Below, in pieces: positions 45,951 through 57,919 of a DNA stretch of 64,000 bases. Below the pieces are notes generated by a model. It was not told where the DNA came from. It did not search any database and saw only the letters and a list, made by a program, of their open reading frames with translations. Origin of the DNA: Haberlea rhodopensis (lineage: Eukaryota > Streptophyta > Magnoliopsida > Lamiales > Gesneriaceae); contig CAJQUN010000482.1 in the NCBI GenBank assembly GCA_907163345.1, forward strand, positions 310,001-374,000, in the 5' to 3' direction. Made by a program: the position numbers and the translations under genes. Within the stretch, counting starts at the first letter, position 1. Every line of letters begins with the position of its first letter.

Positions 45951-47394
45951 TGATGTGACTAGAAATAGACACATCTATTGCGTTTAATTGTTTACGATTT
46001 GGTATGTTTTGATGGATAATTTGATACATATGCTACCTAATCGTATATTTGTGTAATTGTAGGTGGAATCGAAGAAATCGAGCTAACTAAGGCGAATAAA
46101 GGTCAAGAAAAGCTTTGGAGCTAATAAGGACTCAATGTAGATCAAGAAAAAGGCTAAATGTAATTTCAGTAGAGGCGATCGACCGCATGAAGGAGGCAAT
46201 CGATCGCCTGTGGACAGAAAGTTGAGCAACAAAATTCATGAAGTGGCTATTGATCACGAGAAAAGAGGCAACCGATCGCCAAAGTCCACTGGAGCCAAGC
46301 CATCGATCGCGAGAAAAGTGGCGATCGATTGCCTAAGGAAAATCGGCGAAAAAAAAGAGCTAGCGATCGATCGCCAGCAGTGTTTTGGAAAGATTGGATT
46401 CTTGATTTCTTTCCTTCCTACATAGGCTCTAACCTACCCCATCAGCCTCCATAGCTCTTGATACTCGAATTTTAGTCTCTTTTAGAGAGAATTCAGACCT
46501 TAGAACAAGAGTTTTTAATTTTTAGAATAATTTTCTTTCAATTTTTGTAAAGACGCTCGAAGAACGAAGAAGGAATCAACACGCCGGAATCGTGCTTCGC
46601 TTTAGTAACATTTTTTTTATTGATTGTTTGATGTTTTTAATACAATTTTTGTTAGTTTTACATTTAATTATGCAAGGCTAAATACCTTGATTCTTGGTTG
46701 AGGGATACTTGCCTTTGGAATAGAAAAAAACTTGTGAAAATTTTGATTTGATTGTTGACTTTTCAGTTCAATTTCAATTTGTTTTTCAGATTATGATTCT
46801 TGTGTTTGATTGATAGATTGATCACGTAGTAATCACTTACACTTTCTAATGCTAATTGAGAAGCAACTAATATTGATAATTACCTGCTGTTGGTGTTATT
46901 AAATTCTTAGGAAAAACGATTGGATAAGTAATTCTAACGGCTGTAGTTCTTATTGATTAGATTCATGAAACTTACTAGCTTTGAAACTATCCTTGATTTA
47001 ATCTTAACGGTTGTAGTTTTGATTAAAGATTTGATAAGAGTCGAATTGAATGTTTTTTTTTTTTTTTTTTACCATGATTTAGGTAAGTAAGGAATTAAGT
47101 TTTCAATTGATGAATAATTGAATGAATTCATATGTTTAGTAATTTGATGATCAAGTGAATAATTTCCAAAGGTAAAGTTGACCAAAAACCAAGAATCGCT
47201 TTTTAATCTTGATATTAATTGTTTGCTTTCGTTTAATTTAGTATAGTTAAAGAAATTTGATAACCCCTTATTTTGATACTTGTTAGCATAAAAGTATTCA
47301 CTTCCCTGTGGGATCGATCCCTATTCACGCTACTACATATTTACTGCTATTAACTTGAGAGGGTTAATTTGGGCGTACGCGATAAACGCTACCA
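45951..47394 (+). mobile_element. SOLO2, Tat/Athila-like solo LTR
   Basis: 1,444 bp, starting TGATGTGACT and ending CGCTACCA, flanked by AGTGC (45946-45950) and AGTAC (47395-47399), a 5-bp duplication with one change. It contains the CCCTGTGGGATCGATCCC block followed by ACGCTACTAC that is typical near the 3' end of Tat/Ogre/Athila LTRs (family knowledge), which gives the plus orientation. No internal domain. The uninterrupted site is in the left GYP3 LTR at about 28488-28500. Confidence 0.7.
46174..46376. repeat. GATCGATC-type motifs in SOLO2
   Basis: About seven units of GCGATCGATCGCC or decayed forms (GGCGATCGACCGC, GCAATCGATCGCC, GCAACCGATCGCC, GCGATCGATTGCC), most reading as GCGAT and GATCGC arms. 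The motif thus occurs in a non-chromovirus-type LTR too. Confidence 0.85.
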
Positions 47395-48238
47395 AGTACT
47401 TACACAAATCCTGTCATAATATACATCATATGTACAGTAAAACAACGTAGACTAGTACAACTCCTATGCAGTGGTTCAACTCGCAGCGGAATAGACTCAC
47501 AATCCCGTCCTCCCACGTCTATGAGTCCCTACAAAAACAATCACACAACATGAGTATAGATAAACAACCATCCCAGTGCGATATCAACACAAACATAAAC
47601 GTTAAAGCACTATAAACATCAAATGTGATTATCCTGTATCATGCATCATCAAATGCAAATATGTCATGACATATCTCATTCATCATCCTGTTATAACCAG
47701 ACCAATATGATATGCCTATCTCAACTCAATATGTCAGTTGAACCTCCTCACATCTTCATATTAGCAGCACATATCATAGTACCGTCCTCACATGTTATAA
47801 CAGCCAGAGCATATACCCAACCGACTTATATCTCTCATGCCAAAGCATATGTAGCATACCTATCGTGGCAATAATCCCAGCCAAAGCATATGCCCCACAT
47901 TGGCATATCTATCGTGGCAATGATCTCAGCCACAGCATATGCGACATATCTATCGTGGCATCCATCTCAACAATATAAACTTCATGAATGCACATGCATA
48001 TGATGTCACTAATCATATGATACCATGCTCACATTAGCATCACAACAATATCATATACTCGTACGTCAAAACGTACCTGTTATGCGACACAAAAGATATA
48101 AATTAGGCGTCAATGTCTAACCGCCTCGTTGCCCCGTCCCCTGTGATGACGCTACAACAATATGAACAATATACCATGTACAATAGGCTTCAAAATCAAA
48201 TTCTACAAAAATCTAATATTTTTCAAAATCTTAACCCT

Positions 48239-48448
48239 GGCGATCGATCGCCACTTCCACCGATCGATCGCCAAACTGTTCTGTTTCATCGCGATCGATC
48301 GCCACTATCTCGCGATAGATCGCCAAAGTGTTCTGTTTCCTCGTGATCGATCGCTTGATTTCACCGATCGATCGCCATATGTTTTCACCGCCTTATTTTT
48401 GTTCTGTCTTCGGCGATCGATCACCATAGAGTTCGCGATCAATCGCCG
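48239..48448. repeat. GATCGATC-type palindrome array, GYP3 5' LTR
   Basis: Eight units matching 40003-40210, with private changes such as GCGATAGATCGCC and GCGATCAATCGCC. Confidence 0.9.
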
Positions 48449-49255
48449 AGGTCTGAACATTTCAGAACTTGGCGATTTTGAGCATATCTCCATGGTTCTT
48501 CTTCTACAACTCACTTCCTACAAGTCAAACTTGTTTCATGCAATTTCTAGTAGCATATAAACATGTTTCTATTAGCATATCACTCAATTCTTTGCATAAT
48601 AACAAGTAGTAATTCCAACCATGAACACTTGGTACTCAAGTTCACATAACTCATTGATACCTACATAATCAAACTTAGAATCATTAAATTCTTACCAAGT
48701 AGATTGAACTCCAAGTGAATTACAAGTTTCAAGCAGATTATCCAAGCCAAAACCAAGGAAAGAGACAAGAGAGAGTAAAGGTTTGAGAGAGAGTTTGTAG
48801 AGATTAGTAGGTGTGTTTTGGGGAATTGTGTGTTTCAAATCTGAAACCATGCTATATATATACTTACCAAATTCAACTCAAATTCAAATGCAAATCCCCT
48901 CAAATTCATGTCAACTTGCTATGCAACTACATGTATTTTAACTACACATATTTTACTACATAGTCCACAACCATGTAGTTCTATGTTACACTATAAGTTG
49001 ATTATCAATGATCAACTAGTCACCCCCTTCTACTAGTCAACAACACCTCTACTATGCTTCTCATATAGTTGTGTCATAACAAGTGTAGCAATGCCTTACA
49101 ATTGTTGCCATTTCATAATAAAATGAAAGCTCATCTCTTGTCATATTCGTATCATACTCCGTTCCCTCCGAACTCGAGTCCACATCATACCATCCTTAAG
49201 ACGTAATTACACAAGAATCATATCCAACATGTAGACATCATTTCAAGGCCTTACA

Positions 49256-50133
49256 TTTGTGCATGTCGTGATGCACTTAATTTTACATTTGTGTCTACCA
49301 CGGGTCGATCGATCGCGACCCGCAATTTTTCTGAATTTGTTTTGCTTCCACGGTTTTTTTCGAACCCAAATTCAAATCCAACACCCACAATACATCAAAA
49401 ACTCCATTAAAACACATTAAAAACACAAAAAACTTCAATTTATTAAATTCTTCAAAAAAAACCCAAACTTAAATCCAATACAAATCAAAACCAAACGCCA
49501 CAAAACTATTATCAAAACCTTTACAATCAAGAGATGAAGATAGTTACCTAGTTAATTGCTCTCGAATCATCTTCAAAGATCGAGTTCCATGGATTTCTCT
49601 TCAAGGGAAAATAAAGGGGGAAGGGAGAAGGGGAAAGGGATGGGAGGCGTGGAGAAAGAGGGAGAAAGGTGAGTGAATCATCGAACATCTAGTCCACTTG
49701 GTATATATAATACCAAGGCTCCAAAACCCGAGTCTCCAATACTCGCTCCAAAACTCTTTTAATAACAATAGTGTTCAATAAAATCTCACACTCCCTCAAA
49801 TACATCTCAAGCGGCAATCCAAAGCTTCCCAAACTCCAAATTTCACTAACACAATTCAAGGTTCAACATGTCGATGAGAATAAATCTTGAACCTTGAATC
49901 CAACAATTCCAACACCGGATAATAATCCCTAAAAACTCAAGTCGTTAATTCTCATCATTACCACCATTAATTCTCCAATTCAACAATTATGATTTAAACA
50001 TAATAATTAGTCTCATTCGAGTTACTTCAAACCGAGTCCGAAAACAAAACTGCACTCAATCATAATTACCTCTTAATTATCACATTTTCTCGATTTAATT
50101 AAGGTAATTAAGTTCCATGTTCCATGCATCATA
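49256..50133 (-). repeat. Gypsy LTR remnant
   Basis: From about 49290 this resembles SOLO3 and LARD1 LTRs: one GATCGATC unit (TCGATCGATCGCGA, about 49304-49318), a block of AACCCAAATTCAAAACC type, a GA-rich stretch (49612-49675), and a TATA box inside an inverted repeat (49697-49717). It ends near 50133, next to CCCCCTACTAATAAAA, which resembles LARD1's polypurine tract. The far end of this LTR is not present. The first 35 bp include the right TTTGT of GYP3. Confidence 0.6.
49697..49717 (-). promoter_or_regulatory. TATA box within an inverted repeat (LTR remnant)
   Basis: Arms CTTGGTAT and ATACCAAG around ATATA. A GA-rich stretch precedes it on the plus strand, so transcription would run leftwards. 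Three other LTRs have the same arrangement (52629-52649, 55841-55859, 60747-60767). Confidence 0.6.
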
Positions 50134-52087
50134 ATTCCCCCTACTAATAAAATTTTACCATCAAAATTTCAACATGCGCATCCACCAAAAGACAAATAAC
50201 TAAAAATCATAACAGAGACAAGATAGCGCCGATATGACGTCGAATATCTTACTAGACCACACATGGTCTGGCAAATCCCGAATCCAAACATGGTCAATCA
50301 CAAGGAACCACCCCAGCTGTCATTCTCGATTTACATTTCCTTTCTCTTAACTTATTGCATTGATTCAAGTGACGACGTCTCATTACATCAATCCAATTAA
50401 GGGAACATATCACACCATTCATGTAATTTCTTAAATCAAGTCATATAGATTCTTGTTCGGAAATCAAAATCATTATTTTCAAGTTATAACATAACAACAC
50501 CTCGTTTCATTAATAATCATTGGATTTCTATGTTAGACAGAGTTCATGCAAGAACTCTTAAACTCTCCAATCACATTTACATGTTCAAAGACATCACTAC
50601 CTCATTTATTACACAATTATCAATACTCATTCATTAGTATTCACGTATAAGCGTCTTATCACATCAATCAAAACTCCACGACTAATATCAATTTGGCTAG
50701 GTAGATTTAAAATCTAACATTCGTGTACACACGTGACATTCTTGTGGCGCTAAACCAACCTTCGAGCACTGTCCTTTCCACAGTTTCAATACTTTTTAAC
50801 ATCATCATTCAAAGACCTAACATATACATGTATTTTCATTGATGTCAATCATTTCTAGTTCATTCTAATATTTCATTCCACCATTTCTTTCAACTTTTCG
50901 CTTAACAATTTATCATCTCATTATTCAATATTAGACAAAGTTCTTATAAGATCATTTAAACTCTCACACACATGTGTATACCCTTCCATTACGTAGTAAT
51001 ATGCATTGTGTCTCACATGATGTCACATTTTTAATATCACATGCGCTCAACACATCATTAGTTTACAAACTCATAATTACCTTATATTGAACATAGTTTT
51101 GTCTAATTCATATTGTTACCTTTTTCATGCGACGCTACCCATTTACTAATATCTCATTATTGTCCATCATTGTGGATTAGTGTCAAAACACTATCAATTA
51201 GGCATGACATCTGGATTCTTACCCATTCACTAGTGTACATGCACACCATCTCAGTTATTATTTCGTTTAGACACTTCATTTATCATACATACATCGTTAT
51301 TTCATCAATACTTAGTATACGGCCAGCATGGATCTCATTATCAACTCTACTATCCATTTCTTTCATATTAACATTTTCTTAAGAGTTCTCTATCATGTAC
51401 AATTCATGTACTTGGTGTATCAATCACCCCATTTAACTAACATCACACAATTCCATTATTATTCCCCACATATTCATTTCATTTAGAAATTAATAATGTT
51501 CCATAATACAATTGTCTCATGCAAAGTAATGGACTATCATAATCTACAATGTCATCTTTACATGGATCTCATATTTTGTCGTTCCTCGATATCAACAGTA
51601 TAAACTGCAGAAATATGAACATCGTATGCATAAACTACATACCTATGTATTTGCAATTATCAACAATCTACATAGCATCGTGGCATTGTGTCCATCAAGG
51701 TACTTACATGCTCTAAAGCATCAGTCTTTCCACATCTCATCACCTAGCTTGTCAAATACGCATCATCGAACATGAATATCCCCACATTAAAAGTTCCCTG
51801 CATTCCTGTCCACAACATGCTACCGCATACTATCACATATCGGTATGATTACGTGCAACACAATAGTTAATGTCATATGTCAATAATGTAACTCCTTTTA
51901 ATCATTAACTCAGTAGTATCCAATGAGTTCTTAGACATCAGTTTTATCGTATATCATCATCTAATCAATTTCTGATGCCAATTAGCCAATTAGTTACTAG
52001 AATATCCATTAGTAATTACTACTTGCATATGTCATCATTTATATACATCTTAGTCACTACTTAGTTTCAAAAAATCATAAATCATTC
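50134..52087. other. Non-coding internal-type region, no gene seen
   Basis: AT-rich, with no open frame above about 90 codons and no gag or pol similarity that I can see. It starts with a polypurine-tract-like CCCCCTACTAATAAAATTTT and so is probably the internal domain of a non-autonomous gypsy-like element. It joins LARD1 LTR sequence abruptly at about 52088. Confidence 0.5.
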
Positions 52088-52097
52088 AAACAAGGCC

Positions 52098-52245
52098 TCT
52101 CGATCGATCAGCCAAAAGTGCTCGACCGATCGAGAGCTCCAGAATTTTATGCCAAAAATCAGCTCCGCTCGATCGATCGAGCGCACTGTGAATCATCGTC
52201 AAATTTTCCAATATCGCGAGATCGATCGGCGCCCCCTTGCCGATC
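52098..52245. repeat. GATCGATC-type units, LARD1 3' LTR
   Basis: Four or five units (TCGATCGATCAG, TCGACCGATCGAG, TCGATCGATCGAG, AGATCGATCGGC and a decayed CCGATCAATCC). The right LTR has extra units between the third and fourth. Confidence 0.8.
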
Positions 52246-52628
52246 AATCCACAAGCTCTGAAACAGCCTGAAAATGGCGTTTTATGGGTTAAAACCCCCA
52301 GAACAACAATTCCAACATCCTATACACCCCAAATCCTCAACAAGGAACCATAAATCTTCCTTAAGCATACCAACCCAAAATTATTTAAAATCCAAAAACT
52401 TAAACCCATCCCAAAACTTAACCAAACTACACAAAATTCATATCAAAACCAAGACAAAAGGGAGGGGAAGAAGATTACCAGGATTTCTTTGAGAAACCTC
52501 ACTCCGAGATCGAGCCTTGCTCGATTCTTCCATTGGAGGAGAAAAGGGTAGAAAGGGGGAGAAGAATCGCAGGCGAGAGGGGAGAGAGAGAGGGAGAGAA
52601 ACAATGCAATCACTGAACACCAAGTCCA

Positions 52629-52649
52629 CTTGGTATATATACTACCAAG
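52629..52649 (-). promoter_or_regulatory. TATA box within an inverted repeat (LARD1 3' LTR)
   Basis: Arms CTTGGTA and TACCAAG around TATATAC, with a long GA-rich stretch at 52535-52600 on the plus strand, that is CT-rich just downstream in the transcription direction. Confidence 0.6.
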
Positions 52650-52957
52650 GCTCCAAAAACCTGAGTCTCAAATACTCCCATCCTGACTCATTAAAAATCA
52701 TCTGTGTTCAGTAATTATCTCCCACTCACTATTTACATTACCAACCTCAATCCAAAGCTCCCCAGACTCCAGATCCCTCTACCAACACAATTCCAAGGTT
52801 TACATCTTAATGGGAATAAATCTCAACCCTTGGGTCCAACCCCGATATGATTTCCTCGGGAATCTCCACACCGTAATTATCTCATAATTACTCCAATTAA
52901 ATCCATTAAGGATTATAATCACTCAGGGTTTAACGTGATTAATTTCAGGATATCACA

Positions 52958-53856
52958 TTTATCCCCCACTAATAAAATTTCGTCCTCGAAATTTGCGTAC
53001 TCCACGTATCGCAGAGATTACACAACCCGATTCAGGTCCCATCATCGATTCATGAACACATCATGATCGGAATACCAACCGCGAGGATATCGACCTCGCT
53101 CCAAATCTGGAATTGAGTTATCCTCCCAAACCATCACAACCCTAAAAGGTGTTAACGTACATCGACGTTAACCACCCAAAAGCAGTCAGCCAACCATAAA
53201 TGTTATCTACTCGAATCGTTACTGATTCCAACATAGATATCGCCTCAATGATATCTCTACGACTTACCTTACGATGTTAAACATACATCGTTACCAAGGA
53301 AACCACCAGTACACAACAATTGTACTCACACTAAACTCGGTTTCCGTTCTCCAAGTCCATCTCCAGCCAAGTAGTCGCACCACTTGCAACTCGGATCGGG
53401 CAATCCCACGACACTGATCAACACAAAGCACATCTCCAAAGATGTCAACATCAGTGTGTCCCAAGGAATCACGCCTTGATTCCAACTCACTACCGAAACT
53501 CCACAGAGTCTCCAAATCCCATAGAGAACATGCAGGAAAATCAATTGCATTCTCATTACTTGTGTCGACAACGACACCAAGCAAATTCGAATCCTGGTCA
53601 TTCCTTGTTTACACTTAGAATCAGAAATCTAATACAAGGATACCATCTAATTTACCAACAAAGAGCCGCCTTGACCCATAACACGGCAATCTCTTCCTAA
53701 AAGAGAGTCCACCAAAACCTCACAATTTATTCCTCAGAATAAATTGTCCCACCGAGGTTGCCAACCTCAAGGATACCACAATCTCATACCAGAGATTTGT
53801 CAATCCAAGCATTAACAATGCTGGCCCATAAATATACATGCCAATATGTATACCTC
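52958..53856 (-). other. LARD1 internal domain, left part with polypurine tract
   Basis: Begins TTTATCCCCCACTAAT (minus-strand ATTAGTGGGGGATAAA), then AATTTCGTCCTCGAAATTTG, which echoes the GYP1-3 sequence next to the polypurine tract. The rest has no gene that I recognise; a 97-codon minus frame at 53291-53584 looks like chance. Confidence 0.6.
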
Positions 53857-55240
53857 TGTAAGGACCCCCGTGCCTTAACCCGTAATTAGTGCATTAATCT
53901 CATAATCATGTACATATAACCATCTATGTTGGGAAATAACCATAATATACCAATAATAAAATTTCTCCATTTATTTCATTCCATTTCATTTCCAGTTTCG
54001 CAAACTAAAACCATTTAACCTATCATGTACCCTTGTAATACACTAATTACATTCTCAATTTATTTAGCATTTCCCAATTAATTGCATACCACAAATAAAT
54101 GAAAAGAGAAAAGCACTTGCCTTTTTTATACAACTCATGTACACATATACACTGCTCACATGCGAGCACCAAATAAACGTATGTGTACGTAATGTATAAA
54201 ATACCATACTCCCAGCTCTAGTACCTCGATCCTGGAAGTACCTCCAATCCACAGCTCGAGTTCAACTCAAAAGCCAACCAGGAACATGTTCACCTGTCCC
54301 AACAGAGACAGCCCCCACACGGGGTGAGCATATCAATACCACCAAACCAATAATGACAATAACATAATTCATAATTTACAAAAATGTAAATGCTATGAAC
54401 TCCTAAAGATACTCCATGGATGGCATAATCCAATCCGGGATCCCCTGTAATGCCTTGTTCTCAAATAACCAAAATCATCAAATCCCTAATAGCCAGTTAA
54501 TCATTACATTGATTAACTAATCATTTCCAAGTTCCAATATCAATCACATTAGCTCATTATCCAGTAATCATAGATATTCCAGATATCTAACCAATGATTC
54601 CAATTCCTCGCTCGCTCAATAGCAGCGGCATTCATATCTGATGTTCGCCCCATGGCGACAACATCCAAAATATCGCTCGCTCCATAGCGGCATCATATAA
54701 TTCATATTATCGACCAATTTTATGTAACTGTATCCCATTTCCGTTATCCATCAATTCGACACAATTATATTATATCATGCACCACAATCGCAATAATATA
54801 TTATAGATACACTCGTACGTCATACGTACCTTATAATTCCGTACTTCGAGTCCGACCTCGCCTGAGTCCCACGACCCGATGAATTATGTGCTAACACCTA
54901 AATAACTCACAATCAAACACAAGCATGCAACCACGTGCCCAAGCACGCTCATAACCCCCAAACTTATCGTCAATCCATGACGATTTACCATATTAAAAGA
55001 CCCCCGGGTTAAGCATGCATAATACACAAATCTATACCAGCTTATAAGTTTAAAAGATAGCCAAAGACTCAACCGAGAATCCTGTTTTATTAAACTTTGG
55101 CTCCAACCAATCCATTTAAAAGTATAGCATTCCCATTGGAATGTGGACATAGTCCCATAAATGGGCCACTCAAACCTCGATTCCAAACTCCCGACATTTT
55201 CCAAAATTTTCAACAAAAAAAAAAACAAAAATCTTCGAGT

Positions 55241-55457
55241 GGCGATCGATCCCCAATTTCGTCGCGATCGATCGCCACTGACCAGTGGCCAAACCAGTGC
55301 TTCTTCGCGATCGATCGCCACTCCTCACGATCGATCGCCAACCCAGTCACGATCGATCGCCGAGAACTCATGATCGATCGCCTGCACTGTACATCTTCAC
55401 CAAAAATCCAGCAGCTCGTCGCGATCGATCGGCGCCCCTCGGCGATCTATCGCCACC
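55241..55457. repeat. GATCGATC-type palindrome array, SOLO3
   Basis: About eight units, among them GGCGATCGATCCCC, CGCGATCGATCGCC, ACGATCGATCGCC, TGATCGATCGCC, CGCGATCGATCGGC and GGCGATCTATCGCC, spaced about 20-35 bp. Confidence 0.9.
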
Positions 55458-55840
55458 TACGATTTTCCGAAAAACTCGAGCTTCCATGGTGTTTTTCACA
55501 CCCAAACTCAAAACCAACACCCCTAACTTCCCCAACACCTCCAATACACCAAATAAACTCAATAAAAACTCTAAAAACAACATTTTAGATTTTAACCAAA
55601 AATCCCCAAATTCCATAACTAACTCAAAACTCATCCAAACTCTACAATACTACTACCAAATCGAAGACAAGGACGAGGGGAAGATTAATACATGATTATC
55701 TTCGAGAAAATCGGCTCCCGAGCCAAGCTACCAACGATTCTTCCACCAAGGGAAAAAAGGGGAAATGGGGAAGGATTAGGCGTAGAGAGAGGGGAGAGAG
55801 GGAAGGGTTCCGTGCCAAAATGACGGAATACCGATTCTAC

Positions 55841-55859
55841 TTGGTATATATAGTACCAA
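55841..55859 (-). promoter_or_regulatory. TATA box within an inverted repeat (SOLO3)
   Basis: Arms TTGGTA and TACCAA around TATATAG; a GA-rich stretch (55755-55805) lies on the side where transcription would proceed. Confidence 0.6.
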
Positions 55860-57295
55860 AACTCGAAAATACCAATCCTTCCACAAATGCATCATGACTC
55901 ATTAAAAATCATCTGTTTTCAATAATTACCTCCCAATCTCTATTTCCATTATCAGCCCCAATACAAAGAACTCCGGACCCCAAATCCCACCAAAGACCAA
56001 ACTCCAAGAATACAATCTCATCCCTTGGGTCCAACGACTCCAAAAACCGGATTTAAAATCCCCGGGAGTCCCCAAAACCGCAATTAAAATCCATTAAGGA
56101 TTATTACACCGGGATTAACACCATTAATCCCCGGGCATCACAACCTCGATTCCAATTTAACCACAATCGATTTGAGTATCTCTAATCATACCCCCAAACC
56201 TCAAATCCATCTGTCAATCATCAAGTCATTCCCACTCATAAGAGAATAAATGATCGACGAACCAGCAACTAATGGTGTGAGTTCAACATCAACACCATGC
56301 GCATCAACTCATTGAATCTTGCCAAGATTCTCGACAGGTATATTAGTACCTCTTCCCTCGCAGGGAGGGTGTCATGCCTTCATGACTTTCCAATCTCGAA
56401 CCACCGTCAGGATAATTTGGATACACTTATACTGGAATATATCCCGGAACCAATAAATACACAATTGTTTCATGATAGTGCATCCTTGCAACTACCACCA
56501 ATCCGTCTCAACTCATATACACGATAAATACAAGTTCCAACGATGCTCCTTACTACATCATAGTACTCAAACACTTTTCGTGCATCTCTACAGAGACGTG
56601 TCCTCGTATGTCTCACTAATAACGCAAAGTCATTACTCGGCCACCACCAGTAATGCTCACCATGGTTGGTTCATAATCAACTCTCAACCGATATCAACTG
56701 TTTCCACCACAATATTGTTCCAAATCTCTCTATGAGATACAACCGATAGAGTAGCGCTACCACACTAATTATATCACACAACTCTGGTCACGTCTTTCCA
56801 TTGCATCCTCAATGCAAGAATTCTCAAATAGAGGTAACAAAATCTTGTTAACCCTCTCGTTGGTATACCCGACCAAGCTGAGCTGAAAGTTCCCTTGAGG
56901 TATCTCTCACCTCAATTCAAAGGCATCATAATGACTATACGAGTCCACTATAACCTTTCATCATATCAACATACGAGTTCCACCATACTCGGTTCCGACA
57001 ACGATATAGTGGCTATAATAAGCTCACTATATTAGTGTAACCATAATTCGGCTTACCTGGCTAGCCACTCGTAGCCTCCCGAGGTTTAACAAAACCTACC
57101 AACGTATCGTGTGTTCAATTACGGTAGACAATACCGCACCATCAATTAGGGTAGTTGATCATCATCCAACATTCCTCTAATACCAATACCCAAGGTATCG
57201 CTACCCATAACATGTTTACCACTATAAGTGCTGCAGTACACTTACATGTACGGCACAACTATCTATCCATCGAGCAACCTGCTCGGCATAATGGT

Positions 57296-57575
57296 CTCGT
57301 CAACATGTGACGATATGTGTCAACACATGACATCCATAATAACCTCGTCAACTCATGACGGTACATGTCAACACATGACATCCAAATATCCTAGTCAACT
57401 TGTGACGGTACATTTCAACACGTGACATCCAAATATCCTCGCCAACTCGTGAAGGTACATGTCAACACGTGACATCCAAATATCCTAGTTAACTCGTGAC
57501 GGTACATGTCAACACGTGACATCCAAATATCCTCGTCAACTTGTTAAAGTACATGTCAACACATGACGTCCATAA
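57296..57575. repeat. 47-bp tandem repeat, about six copies
   Basis: Units of 47-48 bp beginning CTCGTCAACTNRTGACGG and containing ATGTCAACACATGACAT, which has 6-base complementary arms (ATGTCA, TGACAT) around ACACA. Copies differ by a few bases each. Confidence 0.9.
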
Positions 57576-57919
57576 TATTATTGCTAACATAATGTCAATA
57601 TAATATTTTTCATTGCTAGTATAATAGCGACACATTTCTATGCATCGCCCAACGGCGGTATACAATCCACACCCATCGTTCAATATCGGTATAATCCCTC
57701 GCTACGCATACATCGATATAATTCCTCACTATGTATACAGTGGTATCACATCATCGCCACGTACACAATGGTAACACATCATTGTTACATATACAGCAGT
57801 ATAATATGGACTCAAGAGGTGACTCACATGTATGTAGCACTTTGTTCCTTCAAGAGGTGCCTTACATCACCATGTAGCACTTAGTTCCCAAACTCATCGC
57901 TCGACGGTGGTACACAATC

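Larger units (their letters stand above)
28379..49255 (-). mobile_element. GYP3, decayed Ty3/gypsy element with nested insertions
   Basis: Minus-strand element of about 8.7 kb without its insertions. The left LTR (28379-41020) is split by SOLO1 plus COP2. The internal domain is 41021-45836. The right LTR (45837-49255) is split by SOLO2. PBS, polypurine tract and a 5-bp duplication are all in place. The LTRs differ by many substitutions and by indels (for example some 35 bp near 39577/47790), so it is clearly older than GYP1. Its coding region resembles GYP1 but is broken throughout. Confidence 0.9.
45837..49255 (-). repeat. GYP3 5' LTR (contains SOLO2)
   Basis: Homologous to 28379-28863 plus 39566-41020. 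Without SOLO2 and its duplication it is about 1,970 bp. It includes the GCCAAAGCATATG repeats (about 47838-47975), an eight-unit GATCGATC array (48239-48448) and TATATATATAC near 48853. Confidence 0.9.
52088..52957 (-). repeat. LARD1 3' LTR, partial
   Basis: Aligns with 60158-61065: same GATCGATC units, same block around GGTTAAAACCCCCAGAACAA, same GA-rich stretch and TATA box, same TATCACA end. Homology to the right LTR stops at about 52088, so the remaining 1.2 kb is missing. Confidence 0.85.
53857..56142 (-). mobile_element. SOLO3, gypsy solo LTR inside LARD1
   Basis: 2,286 bp from TGTAAGGACCCCCGTGCC to GGGCATCACA, flanked by a perfect ACCTC duplication (53852-53856 and 56143-56147). No internal domain. 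Its ends and layout resemble the LARD1 LTR, but inner sequence differs, so it is a related family. It contains hairpin units near 54605-54690 (CGCTCCATAGCGG, TTCGCCCCATGGCGAC), CTCGTACGTC near 54811, a GATCGATC array and an inverted-repeat TATA box (55841-55859). Confidence 0.9.

Noticed and set aside
55097..55695. Overlapping plus-strand frames rich in DRS and IDR in SOLO3 (similar ones at 39.9-40.3, 48.1-48.5 and 60.1-60.4 kb)
   Set aside because: Again translations of the GATCGATC array within LTRs; no start context and no relation to a known protein.
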